DNA of 59,164 nucleotides from Cytophagales bacterium (GCA_013299045.1 JAAFJX010000024.1:1-59164), one strand, 5' to 3'; shown: positions 45,478-54,493, counted from the first letter of the stretch. The notes: generated from the sequence alone by a model not told the origin. Made by a program: numbers and translations.

Positions 45478-46746
45478 CTATCTTGAAATGTATGCCTTTA
45501 TTACGTCAAAAACACGCTGAAGTTCATTTTCAGTGATGCAGTAAGGCGGCATGGTGTAAACAACATTGCCGAGTGGGCGAAGCAATACCCCTTTCTGCAA
45601 AAAGTATTGGTACAGGTCTTGGCGCTCTTCGTTAAAATAGGACGTTACCTGCTCATTTTCTAGCTCTATGGCTAAAATTGTGCCCATTGTGCGCACTTCG
45701 CGAACGCGCTTGAGTTGTTTAATTTCTTCCAGAAAACATTTATTCTGCCCTGTAATGCGGTCAATATTGGCCTGTGTAGAGGCCTCCAGCAATAAATCTA
45801 AACTGGTTTTGGCCACCGCACAAGCCAACGGATTGGCCGTAAAGGAATGGCCATGAAAGAAGGTTTTAAGAAATGGTTTGTTTTGAAAATGCTTATAAAC
45901 GGACTCCTGAACCAGGGTTGCGCCTAATGGCATATAGCCTCCTGTTAGCCCCTTTGAAAGGCAAACGAGGTCTGGTTGTACACGCATTTGCTGCGAGGCA
46001 AAAAGCGTTCCTGTTCGTCCAAAACCCGTCATGACCTCATCGGCTATGCAAAGTCCGCCTGCAAGATGCACCATTTGCATCAGTGTTTCCAAATGCTCGG
46101 GCGCATACATACGCATACCCGCTGCACCTTGCACAAGCGGTTCGTAAATAAAAGCGGCTACGTTCTCTTGCGCCAAATGCGCCTGCATAGCGCTGCAAAC
46201 AGCATCAAAGTTAGTATCAGACGGCAAGGGCAAAAATGAAACGTCAAAAAGCAAGTCAAAAAATGGAGCATTGAATGCGTTGCGGTCGCCTACTGCCATG
46301 CTACCAAAGGTATCGCCATGATATGCGCCTTCAAAGGCAATGAGCTTTAAGCGCGGTTTATCTTGATTAAAAAAAGATTGTAACGCAATTTTGATAGCCA
46401 CTTCAACAGCCGTACTGCCATTGTCAGAAAAAAAAACTTTCCCGACATACATCCCGAAATTTTTAAGGAGTTGCTCTGCCAAACAGATGGCGGGTTCATG
46501 CGCAAAACCAGCAAAGATAACGTGCTCTAAACGTTCCGACTGTTCTTGCAGTGCTTTATTGAGAGCCTGATGCGCATGGCCATGCAAATTGACCCACCAA
46601 GACGAGATAGCATCAATGATAGCCTCACCTTCTTGCGTATAAAGCCAAACACCCTTCGCTGACTTAATGATGACGGACTCATAACCAGAGGTTTGTGGTG
46701 TAAAAGGATGCCAAATGTAATTTTGGTCTTTTTGGATAAGCGACAT
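45478..46746 (-). CDS. bioA: Adenosylmethionine-8-amino-7-oxononanoate aminotransferase
   Basis: BioA forms 7,8-diaminopelargonate from KAPA and SAM in biotin synthesis. The 422-residue class III PLP aminotransferase has IWHPFTPQ near the start, SSWWVNLHGHAH, the FEGAYHGDTFGSMAVGD loop, IADEVMTGFGRTG and the PLP-lysine in LSKGLTGGYMPLG. IWHPFTP and SSWWVN favour BioA over other class III enzymes. The ATG at 46746 is preferred to one 18 codons upstream because homologues start shortly before the WHPFT motif. No other bio gene is in view. It lies downstream of the small DUF2256 gene. Confidence 0.92.
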   Translation of the reverse strand: MSLIQKDQNYIWHPFTPQTSGYESVIIKSAKGVWLYTQEGEAIIDAISSWWVNLHGHAHQALNKALQEQSERLEHVIFAGFAHEPAICLAEQLLKNFGMYVGKVFFSDNGSTAVEVAIKIALQSFFNQDKPRLKLIAFEGAYHGDTFGSMAVGDRNAFNAPFFDLLFDVSFLPLPSDTNFDAVCSAMQAHLAQENVAAFIYEPLVQGAAGMRMYAPEHLETLMQMVHLAGGLCIADEVMTGFGRTGTLFASQQMRVQPDLVCLSKGLTGGYMPLGATLVQESVYKHFQNKPFLKTFFHGHSFTANPLACAVAKTSLDLLLEASTQANIDRITGQNKCFLEEIKQLKRVREVRTMGTILAIELENEQVTSYFNEERQDLYQYFLQKGVLLRPLGNVVYTMPPYCITENELQRVFDVIKAYISR

Positions 46747-46805
46747 AGGCACAGTGCATGGTTGTTTTGGGCTGCAAATCTGCTCAAAAAACGCACGCAA
46801 AGTAT

Positions 46806-46961
46806 CTAAATACCTGTTTTTTTATTGCGGCGGCAGCGCTCACTGCAATACTGAACTTGCTCCCATACAGTTTCCCATTTTTTTCGCCAAGCAAAAGATT
46901 TTTGGCAGACTTTGCAGACTTTTTCGGGTAGGGTGCTTTTGGTGTGTCGCTTAGTTTTCAT
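46806..46961 (-). CDS. DUF2256 small zinc-ribbon-like protein
   Basis: A 51-residue protein with the DUF2256 signature: KVCKVCQKSFAWRKKWE followed by VQYCSERCRRNKK. Four Cys (CxxC and CxxxC) presumably bind zinc. Function unknown. The ATG at 46961 is chosen over one 14 codons upstream. It directly precedes bioA on the same strand and may share its transcript. Confidence 0.85.
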   Translation of the reverse strand: MKTKRHTKSTLPEKVCKVCQKSFAWRKKWETVWEQVQYCSERCRRNKKTGI

Positions 46962-47108
46962 TATTTGAATAACAAATTCTGTAGGAGTTTTGTTAGGTGT
47001 CAAAACCGCAATAATTTTTTAATAATTCGTTTATCTGCAAAAAGATATCTAAAGGCTATTTTTTTACTTAATTTGCGAATTGGAATATTAAGTATTTTCT
47101 TATTCGGT

Positions 47109-48176
47109 ATGCTGCCTAAAGTTTTAAGTTCAATTCAGAGTACGTCCAAAATAGCCATAGTGTTTAAATTTGCGCTGTGTCTGTTGTTGTTTGGAGCTGG
47201 TTTATACTTGCTGGCTGGTAGCTTTCAAATTTTCAACGGTTTATTAAATGGCCTTGAAAATGAACCATTTGTGGCATTTTTTGCCTCACTCATGCTGGCG
47301 GCTGTTGTGCAAAGCCATGCTTTGGCTTTTTGTTTTTTGGCTGCCTTAGCCGTTAGCCAAAACTTGAGCTTGGCTGTATTGGTTCCTATGCTGTTTGGCG
47401 CAAATTTGGGCAGTACAATTTCTGGCTCTATGTCTAATTTTGGAACTTTTAGCCGCAAGAAAGATTTTAAGCGCGGCTTGGCGCTTTTGCTGAGCAATCA
47501 TTTTTTTAAATTATTTCTGGTCTTGTTATTTTTTCCTGTAGAGTATTATGGACAGTGGCTGAGCCGCATCTTAGTTTTTTTTGTGCCCACCGAACCTACC
47601 CTAACCTTGATTTTTACGGTACAAAGCCCTTTCTTATTGTTATTCATGTTTTTTGCTGGCGCTATTAGTTTATACTTTTCGTTTTATCTTTATAGGGCTA
47701 CAGCAGGTGGGTACTCCCAAAATGCCCCATTTGATTTGGATAAAACTTTTGCCAATGCACAACAGACTTTTATGAGTGGCCTTAGGTATGCCTTCTTGTT
47801 TCAGTCTAGCGGTGCGGCACGTGCGCAGATTCTTACGCCTACCGCCCAACAAAAAATTTTACTAAAGAATACTTTTCCATATATTTTAGGAAATAATCTA
47901 GGCATTACGGGTGCTGGTTTTATGGCCGCCATTTTCTTTATAAACTATCCACCATTGCTTGGTTTAGCGCTTCTTAATCTGCTTCTAAATGCTCTTTGCG
48001 GTTTGCTTTTTATGAGTGCGAGCTGGCCACGTGAATTTGTTATTGACTTATCCAAAAGCATTAGCGATGCGGTCATTGAGCATAAAATCATAGGCTTTAG
48101 CTACGTCCTGCTTGTGTTTTTCTTGTTGCCTTTTTTGTTTATGTTTGGCTCAATAAAAGGATTTGATGTATTCTGA
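47109..48176 (+). CDS. Na/Pi-cotransporter-like membrane protein
   Basis: A 355-residue polytopic protein with an internally repeated layout. The segments PMLFGANLGSTISGSM and YILGNNLGITGAGFMAA recall the GANIGTT motifs of the Na/Pi cotransporter II family, and the QSH/QSS segments (AAVVQSHALAF, LFQSSGAAR) recall its QSSSA motif. The match is divergent, so the substrate is uncertain. The ATG at 47109 is preferred; an in-frame ATG 55 codons earlier adds a basic low-complexity stretch. A TTAATTTG near 47068 may be part of its promoter. Divergent from the DUF2256-bioA unit. Confidence 0.65.
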   Translation: MLPKVLSSIQSTSKIAIVFKFALCLLLFGAGLYLLAGSFQIFNGLLNGLENEPFVAFFASLMLAAVVQSHALAFCFLAALAVSQNLSLAVLVPMLFGANLGSTISGSMSNFGTFSRKKDFKRGLALLLSNHFFKLFLVLLFFPVEYYGQWLSRILVFFVPTEPTLTLIFTVQSPFLLLFMFFAGAISLYFSFYLYRATAGGYSQNAPFDLDKTFANAQQTFMSGLRYAFLFQSSGAARAQILTPTAQQKILLKNTFPYILGNNLGITGAGFMAAIFFINYPPLLGLALLNLLLNALCGLLFMSASWPREFVIDLSKSISDAVIEHKIIGFSYVLLVFFLLPFLFMFGSIKGFDVF

Positions 48177-48279
48177 ACTTTTGCGGAGTAGCACATTTTA
48201 TAGGCAAATTCAGCTGACAAAATTCTTCTTATTCGCAAATGCTTTTAATGGTAAAAATCAAATCGGTGAAAATTTATGT

Positions 48280-48956
48280 AGTCGTCCTTCAAAAATATAT
48301 AAAGTATTTATTGTCAGCAAATTAAATAAGCATTTCAACTTTAAAATAGCTTAGTTTTTAAAGGTAAAAACAAGCTCTTAATTAACCTCTCTGAGAGATG
48401 TAAATTTTGGAAAGCGAATAATTGTATTTTTCTAAGATAGGGACTTTACTTTTAAAGTACGGCCAACTACGGCTATGATACGGCCGTGCTAGGGCTAAGG
48501 CAAAATAGGACAAAAGCAATTTTTAGGCATCAAGCGGGTTTGCCGCTTTATCTCTTTTTTTTGTTATTGAATACGTCTATTAGCCTGTATCTGCGTTAGA
48601 GAGGCGACGGGTTTAGTGCGTAGCACCGAAGCGAAGCCCAAAGACGAACGACCGCGAAGCGGGAACGCCCCAATAGAATTGTACAAAAACAATCATTAGT
48701 CAAAAAGTTAGATATAAGGAATTTGACAAAAAGTTATTTGAAAACGCGAGAAAATGGCATCTACAAGGGACAAAAGAGGGCAATTAGAACTTAAAAAAAC
48801 TCAAAAAGGGCTTTTTGACGACTCAAGAGAGGTTAATTTAAGAGCTTGCTTTCGTTCAAAAACCCCCACAACTCTGCGGAAAAGACGGTTTTAATAAATA
48901 ACATTGGTTAATTTTACTGATAAAAAACATCTTAGGTATTTTTTTAAGGGGCGACT
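48280..48956. repeat. Composite of family A ends around a family B element (B2)
   Basis: A family A end (GTCGTCCTTCAAAAATATAT, from 48281) leads into a family B element at 48368-48852, and another A end (ATTTTTTTAAGGGGCGACT) closes at 48956. Both A ends are of the same 'right' type and face outward. The segment after B2, CCCCCACAACTCTGCGG, also flanks B3. The 1289-bp gap 48177-49465 holds no intact gene besides this. Confidence 0.8.
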
Positions 48957-49025
48957 ATTTGAAGAAAAGACTGCCATTTTTAGGATACTTGCCTTGTAAT
49001 ACCTTGCAAATAATCGCGATGATTC

Positions 49026-49154
49026 CTAACAAAAAAGCAGAAAATTCGCTTGATGATGGGCTTGCTGGTGCTCAAACAGCTTCGCAATGTGTCCGATGAA
49101 GGTGTGGTAGGACAGTGGGCTGAGAACATTGACTGCCAATGTTTTTATAAATAA
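49026..49154 (+). pseudogene. Fragment of an IS5-type transposase (DUF772 region)
   Basis: The frame reads KKQKIRLMMGLLVLKQLRNV then SDEGVVGQWAENIDCQCF before a stop. This corresponds to the N-terminal DUF772 segment of IS5-type transposases, where IRLMVGLLLLK and NLSDE.VV..W.EN are conserved. Neither the catalytic core nor terminal repeats are found nearby. Confidence 0.7.
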
Positions 49155-49465
49155 TGATGAACAAATGGAAAGCATCATTTTTGGGCGCTTATTCCAAAAA
49201 ATTATTCCCGCCTTATAAAACACAGCAAATTTTTCGTAATACATTTTTCAAAACCTTTTAGAAATGAGATAATAGCAACTTTTCAGAAAGAGATGAGAAC
49301 CACTAAAAGGTCAATTTTGCGAGGCGAAAGCCTTGCATATAACAATACTTTTGCAAATTTTTCAATGGACTTTTTATGCCTTTTCTTTGATTTAAAGGCA
49401 TGATTGCCGTATTTGCAGCCCAATGCGGCCTTATGATTGCAGTGCGCATGGCTTAACAAAACAAA

Positions 49466-50278
49466 ATGAATCAGAAAGTTGTCATTATTACAGGCGGTAC
49501 TTCTGGCATAGGCAAAGCCTTGGCCATAGTCTTTGCACAGGCTGGTGCTAAGGTGGTTATTACTGGCCGCCGCCAAGAGGCGCTAGACGAAGTATTCAGA
49601 GAGATGTTTCATAAGGGCTTCAAACTTCTAGCCCTCAAGGCAGACGTAAGTGTGGAAGCCGACAATGCCTACGTGGTGGAAGAAACGCTCAAGCACTTTG
49701 GACGTATAGATGTGCTTATAAACAATGCTGGTATTTCCATGCGTGCTATTTTTGAAGAGCTAGACCTGAACGTCTTTCGCCGCGTTATGGACATCAACTT
49801 CAATGGCGCGGTATATGCCACCAAGTATGCTCTGCCGCACATTGTTGCCAACAAAGGCAGTATTGTAGGAATTTCCTCTATTGCTGGCTACAGAGGCTTG
49901 CCCGGAAGAACGGCTTATTCGGCTTCTAAATTTGCTTTGCAGGGCTTCCTAGAGGCTTTACGAACCGAATTACTCTACCAAGGCGTACACATCTTGACCG
50001 TAGCCCCTGGTTTTACAGCATCGAATATTCGGCAAACTGCCCTGACAAAAGATGGTTCGGTACAAGCGGAGTCCCCACGCGATGAGGCTTCTATGATGAG
50101 CGCAGAAGAATGCGCCAAACATATACTAAAGGCTGTTATTGCGCGCAAAAAACTCCTAACCCTTACGCGGCAAGGAAAGCTTACAGTGCTCATGAACAAG
50201 CTTTTTCCGAGTTGGATGGATAAAAAAGTCTTTGAAGTTATGCACAAAGAGCCTGACTCACCGCTAAAAACCAAGTAG
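49466..50278 (+). CDS. Short-chain dehydrogenase/reductase
   Basis: A 270-residue SDR with cofactor motif TGGTSGIG (9-16), NNAG, a serine strand GISSIAGYRG and catalytic YSASK (Tyr151, Lys155). The basic residues GRR after the second strand suggest NADP. The substrate is unknown. A TACTTTTG at 49346-49353 resembles a -7 element, and a perfect 8-bp hairpin (ATGCCTTT 49376-49383 with AAAGGCAT 49394-49401) lies in the leader. It heads a compact unit with gmhA and the YigZ-family gene. Confidence 0.9.
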   Translation: MNQKVVIITGGTSGIGKALAIVFAQAGAKVVITGRRQEALDEVFREMFHKGFKLLALKADVSVEADNAYVVEETLKHFGRIDVLINNAGISMRAIFEELDLNVFRRVMDINFNGAVYATKYALPHIVANKGSIVGISSIAGYRGLPGRTAYSASKFALQGFLEALRTELLYQGVHILTVAPGFTASNIRQTALTKDGSVQAESPRDEASMMSAEECAKHILKAVIARKKLLTLTRQGKLTVLMNKLFPSWMDKKVFEVMHKEPDSPLKTK

Positions 50279-50303
50279 TTATACCCAAAACATCTTGCTT
50301 AAA

Positions 50304-50891
50304 ATGAATCATCTTACACGATTTCGTCAAATCATAGAGGCAAGCATAGCCACCAAGCAAGCTATTTTGCAAGACGATGCTATGCTCAAAAACCTTGAGG
50401 CTGTTTCTTTGGAACTTGCTAAAATATTTGCTTCCACGCACGGCAAAGCACTTTTTTGTGGCAATGGTGGAAGTGCAGCAGACGCTCAGCATCTTTCAGC
50501 AGAATTTACTGGGCGTTTCTATAAGAACAGGCCAGCTCTTTTTGCCGAAGCGCTGCACGTCAATACCTCCTACATGACGGCTGTGGCCAATGATTACAGC
50601 TATGACGAAGTTTATGCCAGGGCTGTGCAAGGAATGGGAAGGGCGGGCGATATGCTTTGGGCATTTTCTACCTCTGGCAACTCGCCCAATATTCTGAAGG
50701 CCATACACAAAGCGCGCGAAATTGGCATGACCGTAGTAGGTTTTGGCGGGCAAAATGGCGGTAAGATGAAGGAATTTTGTCATTACTGCTTTTCCGTGCC
50801 GTCCAGCGACACACCGCGCATACAGGAGTCTCATATCATGCTGGGGCATATCATTTGTGAAACAGTAGAAAATTTGGTTTTTGGGCAATAA
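50304..50891 (+). CDS. gmhA: Phosphoheptose isomerase (SIS domain)
   Basis: A 195-residue SIS-fold enzyme converting sedoheptulose 7-phosphate to glycero-manno-heptose 7-phosphate for LPS core or related glycans. Family motifs are FCGNGGSAADAQHLSAEFTGR, FSTSGNSPNI and the C-terminal ESHIMLGHIICETVE, which carries Glu and His residues of the active site. The ATG at 50304 is chosen over an upstream TTG. It lies 25 bp after the SDR gene and 17 bp before the YigZ-family gene. No other heptose genes are nearby. Confidence 0.9.
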   Translation: MNHLTRFRQIIEASIATKQAILQDDAMLKNLEAVSLELAKIFASTHGKALFCGNGGSAADAQHLSAEFTGRFYKNRPALFAEALHVNTSYMTAVANDYSYDEVYARAVQGMGRAGDMLWAFSTSGNSPNILKAIHKAREIGMTVVGFGGQNGGKMKEFCHYCFSVPSSDTPRIQESHIMLGHIICETVENLVFGQ

Positions 50892-50908
50892 AATGCTTTC
50901 GGCGCAAA

Positions 50909-51547
50909 ATGCTAGACTCAGATTTCTATTGGACACTCAAAACGGCCAACGAAGCCCAAATACGCGAAAAGGGCAGCAAATTTTTCGCCTTTGCTATGCC
51001 AGCGAACTCCGAAGAGATGGTGCGTAAGCATTTGGAGCAACTCCGAAAAGTTTATTTTGATGCCACGCACCACTGCTACGCCTATGTGTTGGGGCAAGAT
51101 GGCCTAAAGCAGCGCGCCAACGATGATGGTGAACCTAACCACTCGGCCGGTACGCCCATTCTGAATCAGATTAAGGCCAAGCAACTTTCCGACACGCTGG
51201 TTGTGGTGGTGCGTTATTATGGCGGCACTAAGCTCGGCGTAAGCGGTCTCATTCAGGCTTATAAACAAGCAAGCGCAGAGGCTCTGGCCAATGCCGTCCT
51301 AGAAAAAGTTGTTATTCAAACCGAAGTTAATGTTAGCGCTGGGTTTGAACACATCAATCTGGCACTTAATTTGGCCAAAAAAATGCAGGCAAAAGTCCAC
51401 AAACAGCACTACACCGAAAATGGCATGAAGGTCTGCTTCTTGCTCCCGCGCTCAGAAACGGAAACATTTTATGTACAACTCTCTGATATACACGTTCTAA
51501 AAGTGGCTTTGGGCTGTTCCGAAACACCATGCGGTGAGGAAAGATAA
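50909..51547 (+). CDS. YigZ/IMPACT family protein
   Basis: A 212-residue protein with the UPF0029/IMPACT signature DDGEPNHSAGTPILNQI and VVVRYYGGTKLGVSGLI, followed by the C-terminal alpha-beta domain. Eukaryotic IMPACT regulates GCN2; the role of bacterial YigZ is not settled. It is the last gene of the SDR-gmhA unit. An eight-G tract lies about 30 bp after its stop. Confidence 0.88.
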   Translation: MLDSDFYWTLKTANEAQIREKGSKFFAFAMPANSEEMVRKHLEQLRKVYFDATHHCYAYVLGQDGLKQRANDDGEPNHSAGTPILNQIKAKQLSDTLVVVVRYYGGTKLGVSGLIQAYKQASAEALANAVLEKVVIQTEVNVSAGFEHINLALNLAKKMQAKVHKQHYTENGMKVCFLLPRSETETFYVQLSDIHVLKVALGCSETPCGEER

Positions 51548-51702
51548 CCTATAGGGCGTTGAATTGTCATTCGTTTGGGGGGGGCTGTGTGCATACAAGG
51601 ATATAAAGTGTGTGTTCTAAATGTTCTTTAGACCGCCTTTTCTTCTCTTTGTTGCATAAAATAGCAAAGCTAGAATTGAGTACCACCAACACAAGACTAT
51701 TT

Positions 51703-52510
51703 CGTCGTCCCTTAAAATGTATCTAAGATATTTATTACCAGCAAATTAAACAATCATTTTATCTCTAAAATCTCTTAGTTTTTAGCCTATTTTGTCAAAA
51801 AACTGGCAAAACCTCAACGCTTCTTGCGGCCTGCCATGCCTCGCATTAGACAAAAGCGAATGGCTCAAAGGTCAGAGGGTGAGATTTTTTGTGCAACTCT
51901 GTTGTTTATTAAAACCGTCCTTTCCGCAGAGTTGCGGGGGTTTTTGAACGAAAGCAAGCTCTTAAATTAACCTCTCTTGAGTCGTCAAAAAGCCCTTTTT
52001 GAGTTTCTTGAGTTCCAAACGCCCTCTTTTCACTTTTGTAGAGGCCATTTTCTCGCGTTTTCAAATAACTTTTTGCCAAATGCCTCATATCTAACTTTTT
52101 GACGTATTGTTGTTTTTCTACAATTTATTGGGCGTTCCCGCTTCGCGGTCGTTCGTCTTTGGGCTTCGCTTCGCTTCGGTGCTACGCACTAAACCCGTCG
52201 CCTCTCTAACGCAAATACAGGCCAATAGACGTACTCAATAACAAAAAAAAGAGATAAAGCGGCAAACCCGCTTGATGCCTAAAAATTGCTTTTGTCCTAT
52301 TTTGCCTCAGCCATAGGATAGCCGTATCATAGCCGTATGATAGCCGTATCATAGCCGTAGTTGGCCGTACTTTAAAAGTAAAGCCTCTATCTTAGAAAAG
52401 TACAATTATTCGCTTCCTAAAACTCACATCTCTCAGAGAGGTTAATTTAAGAGCTTGTTTTGTAAGAGAGTGAATCAGAGAAAAAAGCCATTCGCTGTTT
52501 TAGATGAAAA
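51703..52510. repeat. Family A element (inverted, truncated) interrupted by family B copy B3
   Basis: A family A end (CGTCGTCCCTTAAAATG) begins at 51703 and reads as the reverse complement of copy A1 as far as about 51900. Family B occupies 51951-52460 in inverted orientation, with ends AAAGCAAGCTCTTAAATTAA and GAGCTTGTTTT. After it, family A interior sequence resumes (AGAGTGAATCAGAG onward) to about 52510, where the outer end is missing. This fills nearly all of the 1041-bp spacer 51548-52588. Confidence 0.85.
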
Positions 52511-52533
52511 AAGCTGTTTTTTTCATTGGAAAT

Positions 52534-52572
52534 TTTGGGAATTAAAAAATTTAATCGTAATATTGCGATATT
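52534..52572 (+). promoter_or_regulatory. arsR promoter with overlapping ArsR operator
   Basis: TTTG (52534-52537) and TAATATTG (52558-52565) fit the -33/-7 pattern with a 20-base spacer. A near-perfect palindrome, ATCGTAATATTGCGAT (52554-52569), covers the -7 element. Binding of the encoded ArsR there would block transcription. The spacing to the ATG at 52589 is 19 bases. Confidence 0.75.
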
Positions 52573-52588
52573 AAAATAAAACAAAAGC

Positions 52589-52924
52589 ATGGGTGTAACT
52601 AAAACATCGGATTTTACAGAGGCGCAAAACCAAACCACCGCCCTTCTAAAGGCGCTAGCGCATCCGGCGCGTGTGGCTATTTTAGAGCATTTGCTCAGAG
52701 AGCAGCGTTGTATTTGCGGTGATATAGTGAGCGAGTTGCCCTTGGCACAAGCGACTGTTTCGCAGCATTTGAAGGAAATGAAACAGGCTGGTATGATTCT
52801 GGGCACAGTGGAGGGCACTTCCGTTTGTTATTGCTTGAATACCTCTGCTCTAGAATTTTTGCATGGCTATTTTGGCCGTGCTTTGGACACACTCAAGGCG
52901 CAGGGTGCAAACTGCTGTCATTGA
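52589..52924 (+). CDS. arsR: ArsR-family metalloregulator
   Basis: A 111-residue winged-helix repressor with KALAHPARVAILEHLL, a cysteine pair Cys41-x-Cys43 (QRCICGDIV) at the start of the recognition helix region, and LAQATVSQHLKEMKQAGMI. The C-terminus ends NCCH, adding thiols that could bind arsenite or another soft metal. Autoregulation is likely because a palindromic operator overlaps its promoter. It heads a three-gene unit with a DUF6428-like protein and a metallophosphoesterase; no arsC or efflux gene is present. Confidence 0.9.
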   Translation: MGVTKTSDFTEAQNQTTALLKALAHPARVAILEHLLREQRCICGDIVSELPLAQATVSQHLKEMKQAGMILGTVEGTSVCYCLNTSALEFLHGYFGRALDTLKAQGANCCH

Positions 52925-52969
52925 ATTTCTTCTCTTTTAAAAAGTATTAACTCTCAACTAACTAATTTT

Positions 52970-53431
52970 ATGAAACTTTCAGAAGTAAAAAGGCTTTTGC
53001 CTTCTCTAGAAAACGTATCTTTTCGTTTAGAAAATGGTTGCTTTGTACCTGAGCATTTCCACGTAACGGAAGTGGGTGTGGTGGGTAAGCACTTCATAGA
53101 CTGTGGCGGTGTTGTTCGTAGCGAACGTAAAGTGAGTTTTCAACTCTGGGACGCAAATGACTTTGAGCATCGCCTCAAACCGACTAAACTCTTAAACATT
53201 ATCAGACTTTCTGAAGAGAAACTTGGTATAGAAGACCTAGAAGTAGAAGTAGAGTTTCAGGGCGAGACCATTGGCAAATACCATTTAGGTTTTGAAGGCG
53301 GAGATTTTGTGTTGCTCTCCACCACTACCAACTGCTTGGCACAAGATAACTGCGGTGTTCCACAACAAAAACCTAAAATCAAGCTATCAGAATTAAGCCC
53401 TGTGCAATCTTGTTGTGGCGGTGCCTGCTAA
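52970..53431 (+). CDS. DUF6428-like protein of an arsR operon
   Basis: A 153-residue protein starting MKLSEVKRLLPSLENVSFRL with PEHFHVTEVG and a predicted beta-rich body. The C-terminus is Cys-rich (NCLAQDNCG, then SCCGGAC at the very end). It resembles the DUF6428 proteins that accompany ArsR in Bacteroidota, as I recall them; the activity is unknown. The terminal Cys cluster suggests metal or metalloid binding. It follows arsR by 45 bp and precedes the phosphoesterase by 21 bp. Confidence 0.7.
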   Translation: MKLSEVKRLLPSLENVSFRLENGCFVPEHFHVTEVGVVGKHFIDCGGVVRSERKVSFQLWDANDFEHRLKPTKLLNIIRLSEEKLGIEDLEVEVEFQGETIGKYHLGFEGGDFVLLSTTTNCLAQDNCGVPQQKPKIKLSELSPVQSCCGGAC

Positions 53432-53452
53432 ACGTTGTAACTATTTGCATTT

Positions 53453-54214
53453 ATGCGCATTGCTCTTTTTAGCGACGTTCATGCCAATTTGCCAGCATTA
53501 GAGGCAGTTTTGGCTGATATTGATGCACAAAAGCCCGACTCTGTCTATTGTTTAGGGGATTTGGTAGGTTATGCACCCTTCCCAAACGAGGTGATACAGT
53601 GCATAAGAGCGCGCCAAATTCCCTGCATTGCGGGCAACTATGATGAGGGTGTTGGCCAAAACTCCAACGACTGTGGCTGTGCCTACAAAACAGAAATAGA
53701 GCAGGCCAATGGTGCGCTATCCATTTCTTATACGAATGCACGCATTGGTGCGGCCGAGAGGGCCTATCTTAGAATGCTGCCGCGTCAGATAGCCCTTGAG
53801 TTCTGGGTACAAACCGAGCGCATAAGGCTGCTGCTTGTACATGGGAGTCCGCGCCGAATCAATGAATATTTGTTTGAAGACCGCCCCGAAGCTAGTTTGC
53901 TTCGCCTGATGCAAGACGCTCACACAGAGATTATGGCCTTTGGGCATACTCATAAACCGTATCATCGCGTTCTGACAGCAGCTGATGGTACTTACCGCCA
54001 TGCTATCAACACTGGTTCTGTAGGCAAACCCAAAGATGGAGACGCGCGCGCCTGTTATGTATTGCTAGACATAAACCCACAAACTAGCCGATACAACCCT
54101 GCTCTCAACGTGCGTTTTGTGCGTGTTCCTTACGCGATAGAACATACCACAAAGGCTATAGAACAAAGCCCTTTGCCCAATATATTTGCTGATATGCTGA
54201 AAAAAGCCTACTGA
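53453..54214 (+). CDS. Metallophosphoesterase (YfcE/MJ0936-like)
   Basis: A 253-residue calcineurin-like phosphoesterase with all metal motifs: DVHAN (Asp8, His10), GDLVG (Asp36), GNYDEG (Asn62), VHGSP and GHTH. The layout with an insert containing CGC and a C-terminal extension fits the small YfcE-like phosphodiesterase group; the substrate is unknown. It is the third gene of the apparent arsR operon, so its expression may be metal- or metalloid-responsive, which is inference from position. Confidence 0.88.
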   Translation: MRIALFSDVHANLPALEAVLADIDAQKPDSVYCLGDLVGYAPFPNEVIQCIRARQIPCIAGNYDEGVGQNSNDCGCAYKTEIEQANGALSISYTNARIGAAERAYLRMLPRQIALEFWVQTERIRLLLVHGSPRRINEYLFEDRPEASLLRLMQDAHTEIMAFGHTHKPYHRVLTAADGTYRHAINTGSVGKPKDGDARACYVLLDINPQTSRYNPALNVRFVRVPYAIEHTTKAIEQSPLPNIFADMLKKAY

Positions 54215-54230
54215 CCCAAGCGTTTTAAAT

Positions 54231-54493
54231 AGTCGTTCCTTAACAAATACATTCAATAGATGTGGGCTAAATTAAAGAAGGATAGTTTACCTATTTTGGG
54301 AACACATTAACAGCCTTTGATAGACTTCTCTTCTCAACTTTTTGCCTAGATGCAGAACCGAAGCGCGAGAAGAAGCTCTTGAAATTTTACCAGTTATTTG
54401 ACAAAATAGGTTAAAACCTAAGAGATTTTGAAGATGAAGTGCTTGTTTAATTTACTGAAAATAAATGCTTTAGATATATTTTCAGGGAAGACT
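54231..54493. repeat. Family A repeat, copy A3
   Basis: Ends AGTCGTTCCTTAA and CAGGGAAGACT are inverted copies. AAAT occurs directly outside both ends (54227-54230 and 54494-54497), a possible 4-bp target duplication. It lies in the 620-bp convergent spacer 54215-54834, which otherwise shows nothing recognisable. Confidence 0.8.
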
